Assembly: GCF_030655615.1 (NCBI RefSeq)
Contig: NZ_JAURVJ010000213.1
Span: 1-64,000, forward strand
DNA: 64,000 bases
Source of the DNA: Nocardioides sp.
Lineage (GTDB): Bacteria; Actinomycetota; Actinomycetes; Propionibacteriales; Nocardioidaceae
Reading direction: 5' to 3'
Under the pieces are notes generated by a model. The model was not told the DNA's origin. It made no database searches and saw only the letters and a program-made list of their open reading frames with translations. The translations under genes were made by a program, and so were the position numbers. Shown in pieces: positions 1-8,695 of the stretch. Position 1 is the first letter of the stretch. Each line of letters opens with the position of its first letter.

Positions 1-1
1 G

Positions 2-199
<198 letters not shown>

Positions 200-207
200 C
201 CACCCCG

Positions 208-1095
208 GTGCGGCTCCCCGACGGCTGGCTCGACCCGCACCGGCACTCCGAGGGCTGGCTGGCCTGGGCCGCCGCCCTCCCGCGCCTCGCCGCGACCCTG
301 CTCGACGAGTGGGACCTCGTCGAGGACGGCGAGCAGCGGCACGGCAACGCGGCCGTCGTGCTGATGGTCCGGACCGCCGACGGCACCTCGGCGGCGCTCA
401 AGGTCGGGTGGCCCCACGAGGAGGCCCAGCACGAGCACCTCGCCCTGCAGCACTGGCACGGTCAGGGCGCCGTACGCCTGCTGCGGGCCGACCCCGGCCG
501 TTCGGCCCTGCTCCTCGAGCGCCTGCACCCCACCGATCTCAGCGACGCGTGGGACCTCCAGGCGTGCGAGGTCGTCGCCGGCCTCTACCAGCACCTCCAC
601 GTGCCGGCGGTGCCTCAGCTGCGCCGCCTGTCGTCGTACGTCGGACGCGCCACCGAGCGGCTGGCCGAGCTGCCCCGCAGCGCGCCGGTGCCGCGTCGCC
701 TCGTCGAGCAGGCGGTCGCGCTGGGCCGCGCGTTCGCCACCGACGACGCCACCGACGGCACGATGATCCACGGCGACCTGCACTACGAGAACGTGCTGGC
801 GGCCGACCGCGAGCCGTGGCTGGCGATCGACCCCAAGCCGATGAGCGGCGACCCGCACCACGAGGTCGCGCCACTGCTGTGGAACCGGTGGGCCGAGCTC
901 GCGGGCGACGTGCGCGACGGCGTCAGGCGACGCTTCCACACCGTCGTCGACACGGCCGGCCTCGACGAGGACCGGGCCCGCGACTGGGTCGTGGTCCGGA
1001 TGCTCCACCAGGCGCTCGACGAGCTCGAGGAGACCGAGCCCGACGGCGACTGGATCACCCGCTGCGTGACCGTCGCGAAAGCGGTTCAGGACTGA
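208..1095 (+). CDS. Aminoglycoside/hydroxyurea-type phosphotransferase
   Basis: A 295-residue kinase-fold protein of the streptomycin 6-kinase / hydroxyurea phosphotransferase type (APH_6_hur). The catalytic loop [11 protein letters not shown] carries the Asp and Asn of the family, and AIDPKP follows as the metal-binding Asp segment. The invariant Lys is probably in AALKVGW. GTG at 208 is chosen because the upstream in-frame residues overlap lepA and look non-coding. Chromosomal members in soil actinobacteria are common and their natural substrates are mostly unknown, so drug resistance should not be assumed. It may share transcription with lepA. Confidence 0.75.
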   Translation: MRLPDGWLDPHRHSEGWLAWAAALPRLAATLLDEWDLVEDGEQRHGNAAVVLMVRTADGTSAALKVGWPHEEAQHEHLALQHWHGQGAVRLLRADPGRSALLLERLHPTDLSDAWDLQACEVVAGLYQHLHVPAVPQLRRLSSYVGRATERLAELPRSAPVPRRLVEQAVALGRAFATDDATDGTMIHGDLHYENVLAADREPWLAIDPKPMSGDPHHEVAPLLWNRWAELAGDVRDGVRRRFHTVVDTAGLDEDRARDWVVVRMLHQALDELEETEPDGDWITRCVTVAKAVQD

Positions 1096-1120
1096 CCGCC
1101 CCCGGTGAGAGGATGCGGGC

Positions 1121-1708
1121 GTGTCGGTGATCCGCTCGGTCAACGTCGGCCGCCCGCGGCCGGCGGCGTGGACGACCATCGGCCGCACCTCGATCGACAA
1201 GACGTCGGTGACCGACGCGGTCGCCGTCGGGCCGCTCGGGCTCGAGGGCGACGAGGTCTCCAACCGGCGCCACCACGGCGGGCCCGACAAGGCCGTCTAC
1301 GCCTTCGCGCGTGAGGACCTCGACCGCTGGGCCGAGACGTTCGGCCTCCCGGTGCCCGACGGGATGTTCGGCGAGAACCTCACCACCGAGGGTCTCGACG
1401 TCAACGGCGCCGAGATCGGCGAGCGCTGGCGGATCGGCGACCCCGTGGCCGACCCCGCGATCGTCGAGGTGACGATGTTCCGCACGCCGTGCCAGACGTT
1501 CAAGGCGTGGCTGGGCCGTAACGGCTACGACGACCGCGCCTGGGTCCGACGGTTCGCGCAGGACCTCCGCCCGGGCGCCTACCTGCGGGTCGTCGTACCG
1601 GGGACGGTGAGGGCGGGGGACCCGGTCGAGGTCGTCCACCGGCCGGGCTCGGGGGTCACCGTGTCGTCGTGGTTCGCCGACGCGGTCGCACCACCTGCCC
1701 GCGACTGA
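1121..1708 (+). CDS. MOSC domain protein (YiiM-like)
   Basis: A 195-residue single MOSC-domain protein, the size of the YiiM group. It shows NRRHHGGPDKAVYAF and FGENLTTEGLDV, which are hallmarks of the fold, and the conserved Cys in the TPCQTFKAW segment that binds the molybdenum cofactor sulfur or persulfide. YiiM proteins reduce N-hydroxylated purines and related compounds using Moco. The GTG start at 1121 follows a GAGAGGA ribosome-binding site. The physiological substrate cannot be told from the sequence. Confidence 0.8.
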   Translation: MSVIRSVNVGRPRPAAWTTIGRTSIDKTSVTDAVAVGPLGLEGDEVSNRRHHGGPDKAVYAFAREDLDRWAETFGLPVPDGMFGENLTTEGLDVNGAEIGERWRIGDPVADPAIVEVTMFRTPCQTFKAWLGRNGYDDRAWVRRFAQDLRPGAYLRVVVPGTVRAGDPVEVVHRPGSGVTVSSWFADAVAPPARD

Positions 1709-1744
1709 TGGATCCCCTGTCCGGCGAGGGCCGTCGTGATCTAG

Positions 1745-1760
1745 GTTACTGACCAGAAAC
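1745..1760. promoter_or_regulatory. Candidate operator before the acyl-CoA ligase
   Basis: GTTACTGACCAGAAAC is a 16-bp imperfect palindrome (6 of 7 half-site pairs match), ending 35 bases before the acyl-CoA ligase start. It overlaps a possible -10 element, TAGGTT at 1742-1747. Palindromes of this look are often operators for TetR-type regulators of fatty-acid genes in actinobacteria. The regulator is not identified; this is inference from shape and place. Confidence 0.35.
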
Positions 1761-1795
1761 ACCACCCGTCTCGGCCGTCACCCAAGGGATCGTCA

Positions 1796-3619
1796 ATGCC
1801 TGTCAACCACGATGCGTCGTTCGTCGACAACCTCGCGCAGAACGTCGCGCTCCAGTTCCTCGACCGCGTGCAGGTCTCGCCGGACGCCGAGGCGTTCCGC
1901 TTCCCGAGGGGGGAGTCGTGGGAGTCGGTGACCTGGCAGCAGGCCGGCGACCTCGTGTCCCGGCTCGCCGCGGGCCTGCTCGCGCTCGGTCTCGAGTCCG
2001 AGCAGCGGGTCGGCATCGCGTCCGGCACCCGCTACGAGTGGATCCTCGCCGACCTCGCCGTGATGTGCGCCGGAGGCGCCACGACCACGGTCTACCCCAG
2101 CACCAACGCCGACGACACGGCCTACATCCTGGCCGACTCCGACTCGCGGTTCGTCTTCGCCGAGGACGACAGCCAGCTGGCCAAGCTGCACGAGCAGGAG
2201 GCCAAGCTCCCCGACCTGGTCAAGGTGATCACGTTCGACGGCGAGGCCGACGGCGACCGGGTCATCACCCTCGACGGGCTGGCCGAGCTGGGCGACGGCT
2301 ACCTCGCCGACAACCCGGGCGTCATCGACACCATTGCGGCCAAGATCCCGGCCGACCAGCTCGCGACCCTCATCTACACCTCCGGCACCACCGGCCGCCC
2401 CAAGGGCGTGCGGCTGACCCACCGGGCGTGGGTCTACGAGGGCGCGGCCATCAAGGCGCAGAACATCCTCGACGAGACCGACCTGCAGTTCCTGTGGCTG
2501 CCCATGGCCCACTCGTTCGGCAAGGTGCTGCTCTCGACCCAGCTCGCGTGCGGCTTCGCCACCGCCATCGACGGCCGGGTCGACAAGATCGTCGACAACC
2601 TCGGCATCGTGAAGCCGACCTTCATGGGCGCCGCCCCCCGCATCTTCGAGAAGGCCCACGCCCGCATCGTCACGATGACCGCGAGCGAGGGTGGGCTCAA
2701 GGAGAAGATCTTCAAGCAGGCGTTCGCCGTCGGCACCAAGGTCGACGAGCTCACCAAGGACGGCAAGTCCGTACCGCTGCCGCTCAAGGTGCAGCACGCG
2801 CTGTTCGACCGGCTGGTGTTCAGCAAGGTCCGCGACCGGTTCGGCGGCCGCGTGCGGTTCTTCATCTCCGGCTCCGCGGCGCTCAACCCCGAGATCGCCC
2901 AATGGTTCCACGCCGCGGGCATCCTCATCCTCGAGGGCTACGGGATGACCGAGAACGCCGCCGGCGCCACGGTCAACCACCCCGACGCCTACAAGATGGG
3001 CACCGTCGGCCAGGCGATGCCGGGCAGCGAGGTCAAGATCGGCGAGGGCGACGAGGTGCTGCTGCGCGGGCCGCACATCATGGCCGGCTACCACAACAAC
3101 CCCGACGAGACCGCCAAGGCGCTCGACGGCGACGGCTGGCTCCACACCGGCGACAAGGGCTCCCTCGACTCCGAGGGCTTCCTCACCATCACCGGCCGCA
3201 TCAAGGACCTGTTCAAGACCTCTGGCGGCAAGTACATCGCCCCGTCGGCGATCGAGGCCAAGTTCAAGGCCACCTGTCCCTACGCCAGCCAGTTCATGGT
3301 CTTCGGCAACGACCGCAACTTCGTCGTCGCGCTGGTGACCCTCGACCCCGACGCCATGGCGGGCTGGGCCGACGAGAACGGCATGAGCGGCAAGTCCTAC
3401 GACGAGGTCGTCAGCTCCGAGCCCGTGAAGGCGATGGTCGCCGACTACGTCGAGCAGCTCAACGCCAAGCTCAACCGCTGGGAGACCATCAAGAAGTGGG
3501 AGATCCTCGGCTCCGACCTGACGATCGAGTCCGGTGAGCTGACCCCCTCGCTCAAGGTCAAGCGCAACGTGGTCGAGAAGAACAACAAGGAGCTCATCAA
3601 CAGCTTCTACGGCGCCTGA
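1796..3619 (+). CDS. Long-chain fatty acid-CoA ligase (AMP-binding)
   Basis: A 607-residue ANL-superfamily enzyme that activates a fatty acid with ATP to an acyl-adenylate and then forms acyl-CoA in the cytosol. The P-loop-like motif YTSGTTGRPKG lies near residues 194-204, followed by LEGYGMTENA and by LHTGDKG and GRIKDLFKTSGGKYIAP, which form the hinge and C-terminal lid with the catalytic lysine region. Length and motif order match the FadD15 / long-chain group rather than short-chain ligases. A palindromic site lies just upstream. The exact chain length preferred is not readable. Confidence 0.88.
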   Translation: MPVNHDASFVDNLAQNVALQFLDRVQVSPDAEAFRFPRGESWESVTWQQAGDLVSRLAAGLLALGLESEQRVGIASGTRYEWILADLAVMCAGGATTTVYPSTNADDTAYILADSDSRFVFAEDDSQLAKLHEQEAKLPDLVKVITFDGEADGDRVITLDGLAELGDGYLADNPGVIDTIAAKIPADQLATLIYTSGTTGRPKGVRLTHRAWVYEGAAIKAQNILDETDLQFLWLPMAHSFGKVLLSTQLACGFATAIDGRVDKIVDNLGIVKPTFMGAAPRIFEKAHARIVTMTASEGGLKEKIFKQAFAVGTKVDELTKDGKSVPLPLKVQHALFDRLVFSKVRDRFGGRVRFFISGSAALNPEIAQWFHAAGILILEGYGMTENAAGATVNHPDAYKMGTVGQAMPGSEVKIGEGDEVLLRGPHIMAGYHNNPDETAKALDGDGWLHTGDKGSLDSEGFLTITGRIKDLFKTSGGKYIAPSAIEAKFKATCPYASQFMVFGNDRNFVVALVTLDPDAMAGWADENGMSGKSYDEVVSSEPVKAMVADYVEQLNAKLNRWETIKKWEILGSDLTIESGELTPSLKVKRNVVEKNNKELINSFYGA

Positions 3620-3666
3620 GAGCCGTCGCACAGGCGACGCACAGGCAGGCCGCGCATCCTCGGCGC

Positions 3667-4707
3667 ATGACGACGCACCACGGACCTGACCGGCCTGACC
3701 GACCTGACCGACGCGACCGGCCCGACCGGCCTGACCGGCCTGACCGGCCTGACCGGCCTGACGAGATCGAGGAGCACGACCTCGGCCTGACCCACGACCT
3801 CGGCACGATCGCCGAGCAGCGCCGCTCACTCGGTCGACGCGGCCTCCTCGGCCTCTTCGGCGGTCTCGGTGCCGTCGCGGTCGTCGGGTGCGCGACCGAC
3901 GGCGACGGGTCGAGCGCTGCGGCGAGCGACACCGCGACCTCGTCGACCGCGCCGAGCACACCGAGCGCGTCGGCCTCGACCGGTGGACCCGGTGGACCCG
4001 GCGGGACCCCGCCCGACGGCGCTCCGCCCGGCGGCGGGGGTGGGGCGATGGGCGGCGACTCGAGCGTCGAGGTCGCCGACGGCGAGATCCCCGAGGAGAC
4101 CGCCGGTCCCTACCCGGGTGACGGGTCCAACGGCCCCAACGTGCTGGGCGAGTCCGGGGTGGTGCGCAGCGACCTCACCGCGAGCTTCGGCGGACCGACC
4201 GGCGTCGCGTCCGGCGTACCGGTGACGGTGCGCCTCAAGGTCTACGACCTCGACGGCGAGGACGCCACCGTGCTCGAGGGTGCGGCCATCTATCTCTGGC
4301 ACTGCGACGCCGAGGGCCGCTACTCGATGTACGACGACGGGGTCGCCGACGAGAACTACCTGCGCGGTGTCCAGGAGGCCGACGCGAAGGGGATGGTCGA
4401 GTTCACCACGATCTTCCCGGCCTGCTACGCCGGGCGCTGGCCGCACATGCACTTCGAGGTCTACCCCAGCCTGGCGGAGGCGACGTCGTCGGAGAACAAG
4501 CTGCGCACGTCGCAGCTCGCCATCCCGGACGCCACCTGCCAGGAGGTCTACGGCGTCGTCGACGGCTACGAGTCGAGCGTCTCGACCTTCGCCGGCGTCA
4601 GCCTCGACACCGACGGGATCTTCTCCGACGGCTACTCGCTGCAGCTCGCCAAGGTCGCCGGCTCGGCGACCGACGGCTACACGTTCAACCTGAGCGTGCC
4701 CGTCTGA
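3667..4707 (+). CDS. Exported intradiol dioxygenase-like lipoprotein
   Basis: A 346-residue protein. Residues 7-32 are a Pro-Asp-Arg repeat. A twin-arginine signal follows (RRGLLG near residues 57-62, hydrophobic stretch, then lipobox VVGC with Cys75), so export by Tat and lipid anchoring are likely. After a Gly/Pro/Ser-rich linker the C-terminal domain resembles protocatechuate 3,4-dioxygenase beta subunits: LWHCDAEGRYSMY, LRGVQ, and CYAGRWPHMHFEVYP supplying candidate Tyr and two His ligands for non-haem iron. Substrate unknown; secreted actinobacterial members are poorly characterised. It converges on the next gene with a four-base gap. Confidence 0.75.
   Translation: MTTHHGPDRPDRPDRRDRPDRPDRPDRPDRPDEIEEHDLGLTHDLGTIAEQRRSLGRRGLLGLFGGLGAVAVVGCATDGDGSSAAASDTATSSTAPSTPSASASTGGPGGPGGTPPDGAPPGGGGGAMGGDSSVEVADGEIPEETAGPYPGDGSNGPNVLGESGVVRSDLTASFGGPTGVASGVPVTVRLKVYDLDGEDATVLEGAAIYLWHCDAEGRYSMYDDGVADENYLRGVQEADAKGMVEFTTIFPACYAGRWPHMHFEVYPSLAEATSSENKLRTSQLAIPDATCQEVYGVVDGYESSVSTFAGVSLDTDGIFSDGYSLQLAKVAGSATDGYTFNLSVPV
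3685..3765 (+). repeat. Nine 9-bp tandem units coding Pro-Asp-Arg
   Basis: Nine consecutive 9-bp units close to CCTGACCGG run in frame through the start of the dioxygenase-like gene, giving a PDR repeat ahead of its Tat signal. The unit length is a multiple of three, so copy-number change by slippage would lengthen or shorten the N-terminus without shifting the frame. Confidence 0.9.
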
Positions 4708-4711
4708 GGCC

Positions 4712-5314
4712 TCAGTCGCGCCAGCGCAGGAACGGCCCGAAGCCGAGGGTGCGCCCGTGGACCCCGACCTCGCGGTGGGTGCGCGTCGACGTCAGCATCG
4801 AGCGGGTGCTCATCTCGGAGGTGTCGGTGAGCAGGCAGGACAGGGGGACCCACTGGGTCAGCACCCGGCCGTCGACCCGCGAGGCCTGCCGGTGGCACCC
4901 GCGCAGCGGCCCGCCGCCGGACGTGTCGAGGAACCGGGTGCGGCCCGTCGCGACGTTGGTGACCAGGACGCGTTCCTCGTCGAACCCGACCGCGACCACC
5001 TGGCGGTAGCGCTGCGGGGCGGCCGGCAGCACGCGCTTGAGCGTCGTGCGGACCCGCGCCGACGGCACGCCCGCGTGCCGGACGACGTCGAAGCGCATCG
5101 TCACCACCTTGACCGACCGCGCCTGCTTGACGGTGATGCCGCTGCCGGCGCGATCGCCCACGGCCACCGTGCCGCTGCCGCGCATCGCGTCGGTGTAGGG
5201 CACGTCCGACGCACCGGGCGCGGCCGCGGCGGTGGCGGCGGTGGCGGTGGTGGCGCCGGTGGTGAGCAGGGCGCCGACGGCGAGCGCCGCGGCGAGGTGA
5301 CGGGTGGGTGACAT
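4712..5314 (-). CDS. Secreted hypothetical protein
   Basis: A 200-residue protein with an N-terminal Sec-type signal: a positive start (MSPTRH), a long alanine-rich hydrophobic run and an Ala-x-Ala cleavage region near residues 30-35. The mature part is small and basic, with two cysteines that could form a disulfide (GCHRQ and LSCLL). ATG at 5314 is preferred because the longer open frame upstream runs antisense through hemW. No family was recognised. It is divergent from hemW. Confidence 0.6.
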   Translation of the reverse strand: MSPTRHLAAALAVGALLTTGATTATAATAAAAPGASDVPYTDAMRGSGTVAVGDRAGSGITVKQARSVKVVTMRFDVVRHAGVPSARVRTTLKRVLPAAPQRYRQVVAVGFDEERVLVTNVATGRTRFLDTSGGGPLRGCHRQASRVDGRVLTQWVPLSCLLTDTSEMSTRSMLTSTRTHREVGVHGRTLGFGPFLRWRD

Positions 5315-5431
5315 GGGTCCTCCGAGATCGGGTGTGTCGTGCCGGTCTTCCCCTGTGATGCCGTCGGCACGCCTCCGGTTGCGACGAGGGGCGGACGACC
5401 CGCCGCCGGGCCGGGTCGCCACACTGGGGGG

Positions 5432-6631
5432 ATGCCGTCCGCCCTGCCCGTCGGCGACCCGGCGCCCGGCGACGGGTCGCTGCCCGCCGCCTCGCTCGCG
5501 CAGCTCGGCGAGCGGTCGTTCTCGTTCTACGTGCACGTGCCCTACTGCTCGGTGCGCTGCGGCTACTGCGACTTCAACACCTACACCGCCGACGAGCTCG
5601 GCCCCGGCGCCTCGCGGGCGACCTACGCAGCGCAGGCGGTCGAGGAGGTCCGGCTCGCCCGTCGGGTGCTGGGCGACCGCGACCTCCCGGTCGAGACCGT
5701 GTTCCTCGGCGGCGGCACGCCGACGCTGCTGCCGCCCGCCGACCTGGCGGCGGTGCTGACGGCGATCGACGGCGAGTTCGGGCTCGCGCCGGGCGCGGAG
5801 GTCACCACCGAGTCCAACCCCGACTCCGTCACCCGCGCCGACCTCGAGGTGCTGCGCGCGGCCGGCTACACCCGTGTCTCCTTCGGCGTGCAGTCGTCGG
5901 TGAGCCACGTGCTGCGGGTGCTCGACCGCACCCACGACCCCGAGCGGGTGCCGCGGGTGGTCGAGGACGCCCGCGCCGCCGGGTTCGAGCAGGTGAGCCT
6001 CGACCTCATCTACGGCACGCCGGGGGAGTCGCTGGCCGACTGGGACGCCTCGCTCAGCGCGGCCCTCGCCTGCGCGCCCGACCACGTGTCGGCGTACGCG
6101 CTCATCGTCGAGGACGGCACCGCCCTCGCCCGGCAGGTACGCCGCGGGATCATGCCGATGCCCGACGACGACGACCTCGCCGACAAGTACGTCGTCGCCG
6201 ACGAGCGGCTGACCGCGGCGGGTCTCGGGTGGTACGAGGTGTCCAACTGGGGCGCCCCGTGCCGCCACAACCAGGCCTACTGGCGCGGCGCTGACTGGTG
6301 GGGCGTCGGCCCGGGCGCGCACTCCCACGTCGGCGGCACCCGCTGGTGGAACGTCAAGCACCCCACGGCGTACGCCGGCCGCATCGCCGCGGGCCAGAGC
6401 CCGGCCCACGCCCGCGAGGTCCTCGACGACGAGACCCGTCGTGTCGAGCGCGTGCTGCTCGAGGTGCGGCTGCGCGACGGCCTGGCGCTCGACGTCCTCG
6501 ACGACGACGGGCGCGCGGCCGTGGCCGGCGTGGTCGCCGACGGCCGGGCCGTCGTCGAGGGCGACCGGCTGGTGCTGACCCCGCGCGGTCGGCTGCTGGC
6601 CGACGCGGTGGTCAGGTCACTCCTGACCTGA
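5432..6631 (+). CDS. hemW: Heme chaperone HemW (radical SAM)
   Basis: A 399-residue radical SAM protein. The [4Fe-4S] motif reads YCSVRCGYCDF (Cys-x3-Cys-x2-Cys), preceded by YVHVPYC, and FLGGGTPTLL follows as the SAM-binding GGxP region. These match HemW, long annotated as oxygen-independent coproporphyrinogen III oxidase but now seen as a heme-delivery chaperone. ATG at 5432 follows a strong GGGGGG run. The 3' end overlaps the convergent DUF3097 gene by 15 bases. A ferrochelatase gene lies at 56132 in the same window. Confidence 0.88.
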   Translation: MPSALPVGDPAPGDGSLPAASLAQLGERSFSFYVHVPYCSVRCGYCDFNTYTADELGPGASRATYAAQAVEEVRLARRVLGDRDLPVETVFLGGGTPTLLPPADLAAVLTAIDGEFGLAPGAEVTTESNPDSVTRADLEVLRAAGYTRVSFGVQSSVSHVLRVLDRTHDPERVPRVVEDARAAGFEQVSLDLIYGTPGESLADWDASLSAALACAPDHVSAYALIVEDGTALARQVRRGIMPMPDDDDLADKYVVADERLTAAGLGWYEVSNWGAPCRHNQAYWRGADWWGVGPGAHSHVGGTRWWNVKHPTAYAGRIAAGQSPAHAREVLDDETRRVERVLLEVRLRDGLALDVLDDDGRAAVAGVVADGRAVVEGDRLVLTPRGRLLADAVVRSLLT

Positions 6632-7456
6632 GGTCACGAAGTCGATGAGCTCCTCGACGCGACCCAGCAGCGCCGGGTCGCAGTCGGCGAAGGAGTCGAC
6701 GCGGGAGAGGATCTGCTTCCACGCGCGGGCGATGTCGGCCTGCTCGGCGTGCGGCCAGCCGAGCGCGGCGCAGACGCCCTTCTTCCACTCGATCTCGCGG
6801 GGGACGTCGGGCCAGCGGTCGAGGCCGATCCGGTCGGGCTTGACCGCGGCCCAGATGTCGATGAACGGGTGGCCCACGACGAGCACGTGCGGGCCCTCGA
6901 CCTGGGCGGCGATCCGCTGCTCCTTGGAGCCCTTGACCAGGTGGTCGACCAGGACCCCGACCCGGCGGTCGGGGCCCGGCCCGAACCGCGCGAGCACCTC
7001 CTCGAGGTGGTCGACGCCGTCGAGGAGCTCGACGACGACGCCCTCGAGCCGCAGGTCGTCGCCCCACACCTTCTCGACGAGCTCGGCGTCGTGGCGGCCC
7101 TCGACGAAGATGCGGCTGGCCCGCGCCACCCGGGCCGTGGCGCCGTGCACGGCGACCGAGCCGGACGCCGTACGGGTGGCCTTGGCTGGCGCGGTCAGCC
7201 GGACTGGCGGCACCAGCACGACCGGCTTGCCCTCGAGCAGGAAGCCGGGGCCGAGCGGGAACGTGCGGCGCTTGGAGCGCCGGTCCTCGAGCGTCAGCAC
7301 GCCGAGGTCGCGGTCGACGGCGACGATCTCGCCGACGAAGTCGGTCATGACCTCCTCGACAACGAGCCCCACGTCGGCGCTCGCCTCGGTGGCCCGGCCT
7401 CGCTTGGGGACGCGCCAGTCGCCGGACAGGACGTCGGAGCCGTAGCGATCAACCAC
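6617..7456 (-). CDS. DUF3097 family protein
   Basis: A 279-residue protein of the actinobacterial DUF3097 family, recognised from the opening RYGSDVLSGDW and from the Toprim-like core (IFVEGRHDAELVEKVWGDDLR, then VLVDHLV and VVGHPFIDIWAAVKP). The Glu and later Asp resemble metal ligands of Toprim domains seen in primases and topoisomerases, which suggests a nucleic-acid role, but none is proven. The stop overlaps hemW tail to tail. Function remains open. Confidence 0.75.
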   Translation of the reverse strand: MVDRYGSDVLSGDWRVPKRGRATEASADVGLVVEEVMTDFVGEIVAVDRDLGVLTLEDRRSKRRTFPLGPGFLLEGKPVVLVPPVRLTAPAKATRTASGSVAVHGATARVARASRIFVEGRHDAELVEKVWGDDLRLEGVVVELLDGVDHLEEVLARFGPGPDRRVGVLVDHLVKGSKEQRIAAQVEGPHVLVVGHPFIDIWAAVKPDRIGLDRWPDVPREIEWKKGVCAALGWPHAEQADIARAWKQILSRVDSFADCDPALLGRVEELIDFVTSGQE

Positions 7457-7491
7457 CCGTCCACGCTAGGTGCGCGGGCGGACGGCGCCGG

Positions 7492-7689
7492 TCAGGACGC
7501 GCCGTCGTCGTCCTGTGAGGTGTCCCCGTCCTCGTCCTGGTCGGCGTGCTTGCCGCCGGTGAGCAGGTCGTCGACGGTCTCGCCGTCGTCGAGCCCCTTG
7601 GCCAGCGGGTTGTCGTCGGGCCGCAGGTCCTCGGGGAGCTGCTCGTCGTCGATGGCCTCGGGCGTGGGGTCGGTCTCGGACTCACTCAT
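7492..7689 (-). CDS. Small acidic hypothetical protein
   Basis: A 65-residue, strongly acidic protein (over a third Asp/Glu), rich in Ser, Thr and Gly, with no membrane segment or cysteine. It contains LPEDLRPDDNPLAKGLDDGE, a pattern I associate with small conserved actinobacterial proteins without known function. It is likely disordered. It lies between DUF3097 and the MBL hydrolase on the same strand, with gaps of about 30 bases, so a shared transcript is possible. Confidence 0.55.
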   Translation of the reverse strand: MSESETDPTPEAIDDEQLPEDLRPDDNPLAKGLDDGETVDDLLTGGKHADQDEDGDTSQDDDGAS

Positions 7690-7716
7690 GTCCCGAACCT
7701 ACGTCAGGGCCGCGGC

Positions 7717-8577
7717 TCAGAGGAGGGGCAGGCGCTTCTGCGCGCGCGGCAGCTGCTCGTAGCCTCGGCGCACGGCGTCGGCGAGGTACTTCTCCGGGAA
7801 CGGCCAGTCGCCGGTGGCGAGGGCGTCGCGCACCGGTACGCCGCGCCCGGCCAGGTCGCGCAGGGTCTCGGCGAGGATGCCGATGTCGTTGCGCTGGTCC
7901 TCGAGGAACTCGCGGCCCACCACCGCGCCGTGACCCGGTACGACGACCGTGGCCGTCGTGACCAGGCCGAGCACGACGTCGAGCGAGAGCGGCCACTCCA
8001 GCGGCCAGCAGTCGGGCCCGAACCCGGGCGTCGCGTCGCGCGCGGCCGACTCCTCCAGCAGGTCGCCGGCGAGGAGGACGTCGACGTCGGGGACCCGGAC
8101 GACCAGGTCGCCGGAGGTGTGGCCACGGCCCGGGTGGACGAGCTCGACGTAGCGGTCGCCGAGGTCGACGACGCGGGCCGAGGAGAAGGTCTGGTCGGCC
8201 GCGACGAGGTCGGTCGCCTGCACCTCGGCCCGGCGCGGGTCGTCGGGCTCGTCGTCGTAGAGGCCCTTGACGCGCGCGGCCGACTCGAGCATCGCGGCGG
8301 CCGCGGTCTCGTGGGCGTGGATCGGGACCTCGCCGTAGGCCTCGCGCAGCGTGCCGTTGCCGAACCAGTGGTCGAAGTGCTCGTGGGTGTTGACCACCTC
8401 GACGACGTCGCCGGCGCCCAGCGCCCTGATGTCGTCGACCACCTCGCGCGCCGCCACCGCCGAGGCGTGCGTGTCGACGACGAGGAGCCCGCGGTCACCG
8501 CGCACCACCGTCACGTTGACGTCGAACCACGCGTAACGCGCGACCCAGACCCGGTCGGCGATCTCGGTGAACGGCAT
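7717..8577 (-). CDS. MBL-fold metallo-hydrolase
   Basis: A 286-residue metallo-beta-lactamase-fold protein. It has VNTHEHFDHWFGN (the HxHxDH zinc motif), then LVHPGRGHTSGDLVVRVP (metal His and conserved GHTxGD) and VVPGHGAVVG. The fold binds two zinc or iron ions and hydrolyses thioesters, lactones or similar bonds; the substrate is not clear. No signal peptide is present, so it is probably cytosolic. A strong hairpin lies between its start and the upstream DUF2470 gene, suggesting separate transcription. Confidence 0.82.
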   Translation of the reverse strand: MPFTEIADRVWVARYAWFDVNVTVVRGDRGLLVVDTHASAVAAREVVDDIRALGAGDVVEVVNTHEHFDHWFGNGTLREAYGEVPIHAHETAAAAMLESAARVKGLYDDEPDDPRRAEVQATDLVAADQTFSSARVVDLGDRYVELVHPGRGHTSGDLVVRVPDVDVLLAGDLLEESAARDATPGFGPDCWPLEWPLSLDVVLGLVTTATVVVPGHGAVVGREFLEDQRNDIGILAETLRDLAGRGVPVRDALATGDWPFPEKYLADAVRRGYEQLPRAQKRLPLL

Positions 8578-8634
8578 GCGTCGACCCTAGGCCGGGGGGT
8601 TCTGGGTGGGATCTCCCGGTGGTGGGTCGAAGTT

Positions 8635-8689
8635 TCGGCCCAGAAGGAGGAGATTCACCGCTCCAGCGGTGAATCTCCACCTGGGCCGA
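8635..8689 (-). terminator. Large stem-loop after the DUF2470 gene
   Basis: A perfect 14-bp inverted repeat, GGAGATTCACCGCT / AGCGGTGAATCTCC, with a two-base centre (8649-8678) sits inside a second 9-bp arm pair TCGGCCCAG / CTGGGCCGA (8635-8643 and 8681-8689). It begins seven bases past the stop of the minus-strand DUF2470 gene, so termination is the simplest role. No run of T follows on the minus strand. It could equally be one copy of a dispersed palindromic repeat. Confidence 0.65.
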
Positions 8690-8695
8690 CGTTTC

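Noticed and set aside
208..1095. Clinically relevant aminoglycoside resistance gene
   Set aside because: The kinase family has many chromosomal members of unknown substrate, and there is no mobile context or linked resistance gene.
1793..3961. A minus-strand 722-codon open frame across the acyl-CoA ligase
   Set aside because: It is antisense to a gene with full ANL motifs and consists of low-complexity residues, typical of high-GC shadows.
4712..6409. A 565-residue protein joining the secreted protein with a long N-terminal part
   Set aside because: The extra part is antisense to hemW, and a clear signal peptide begins at 5314.
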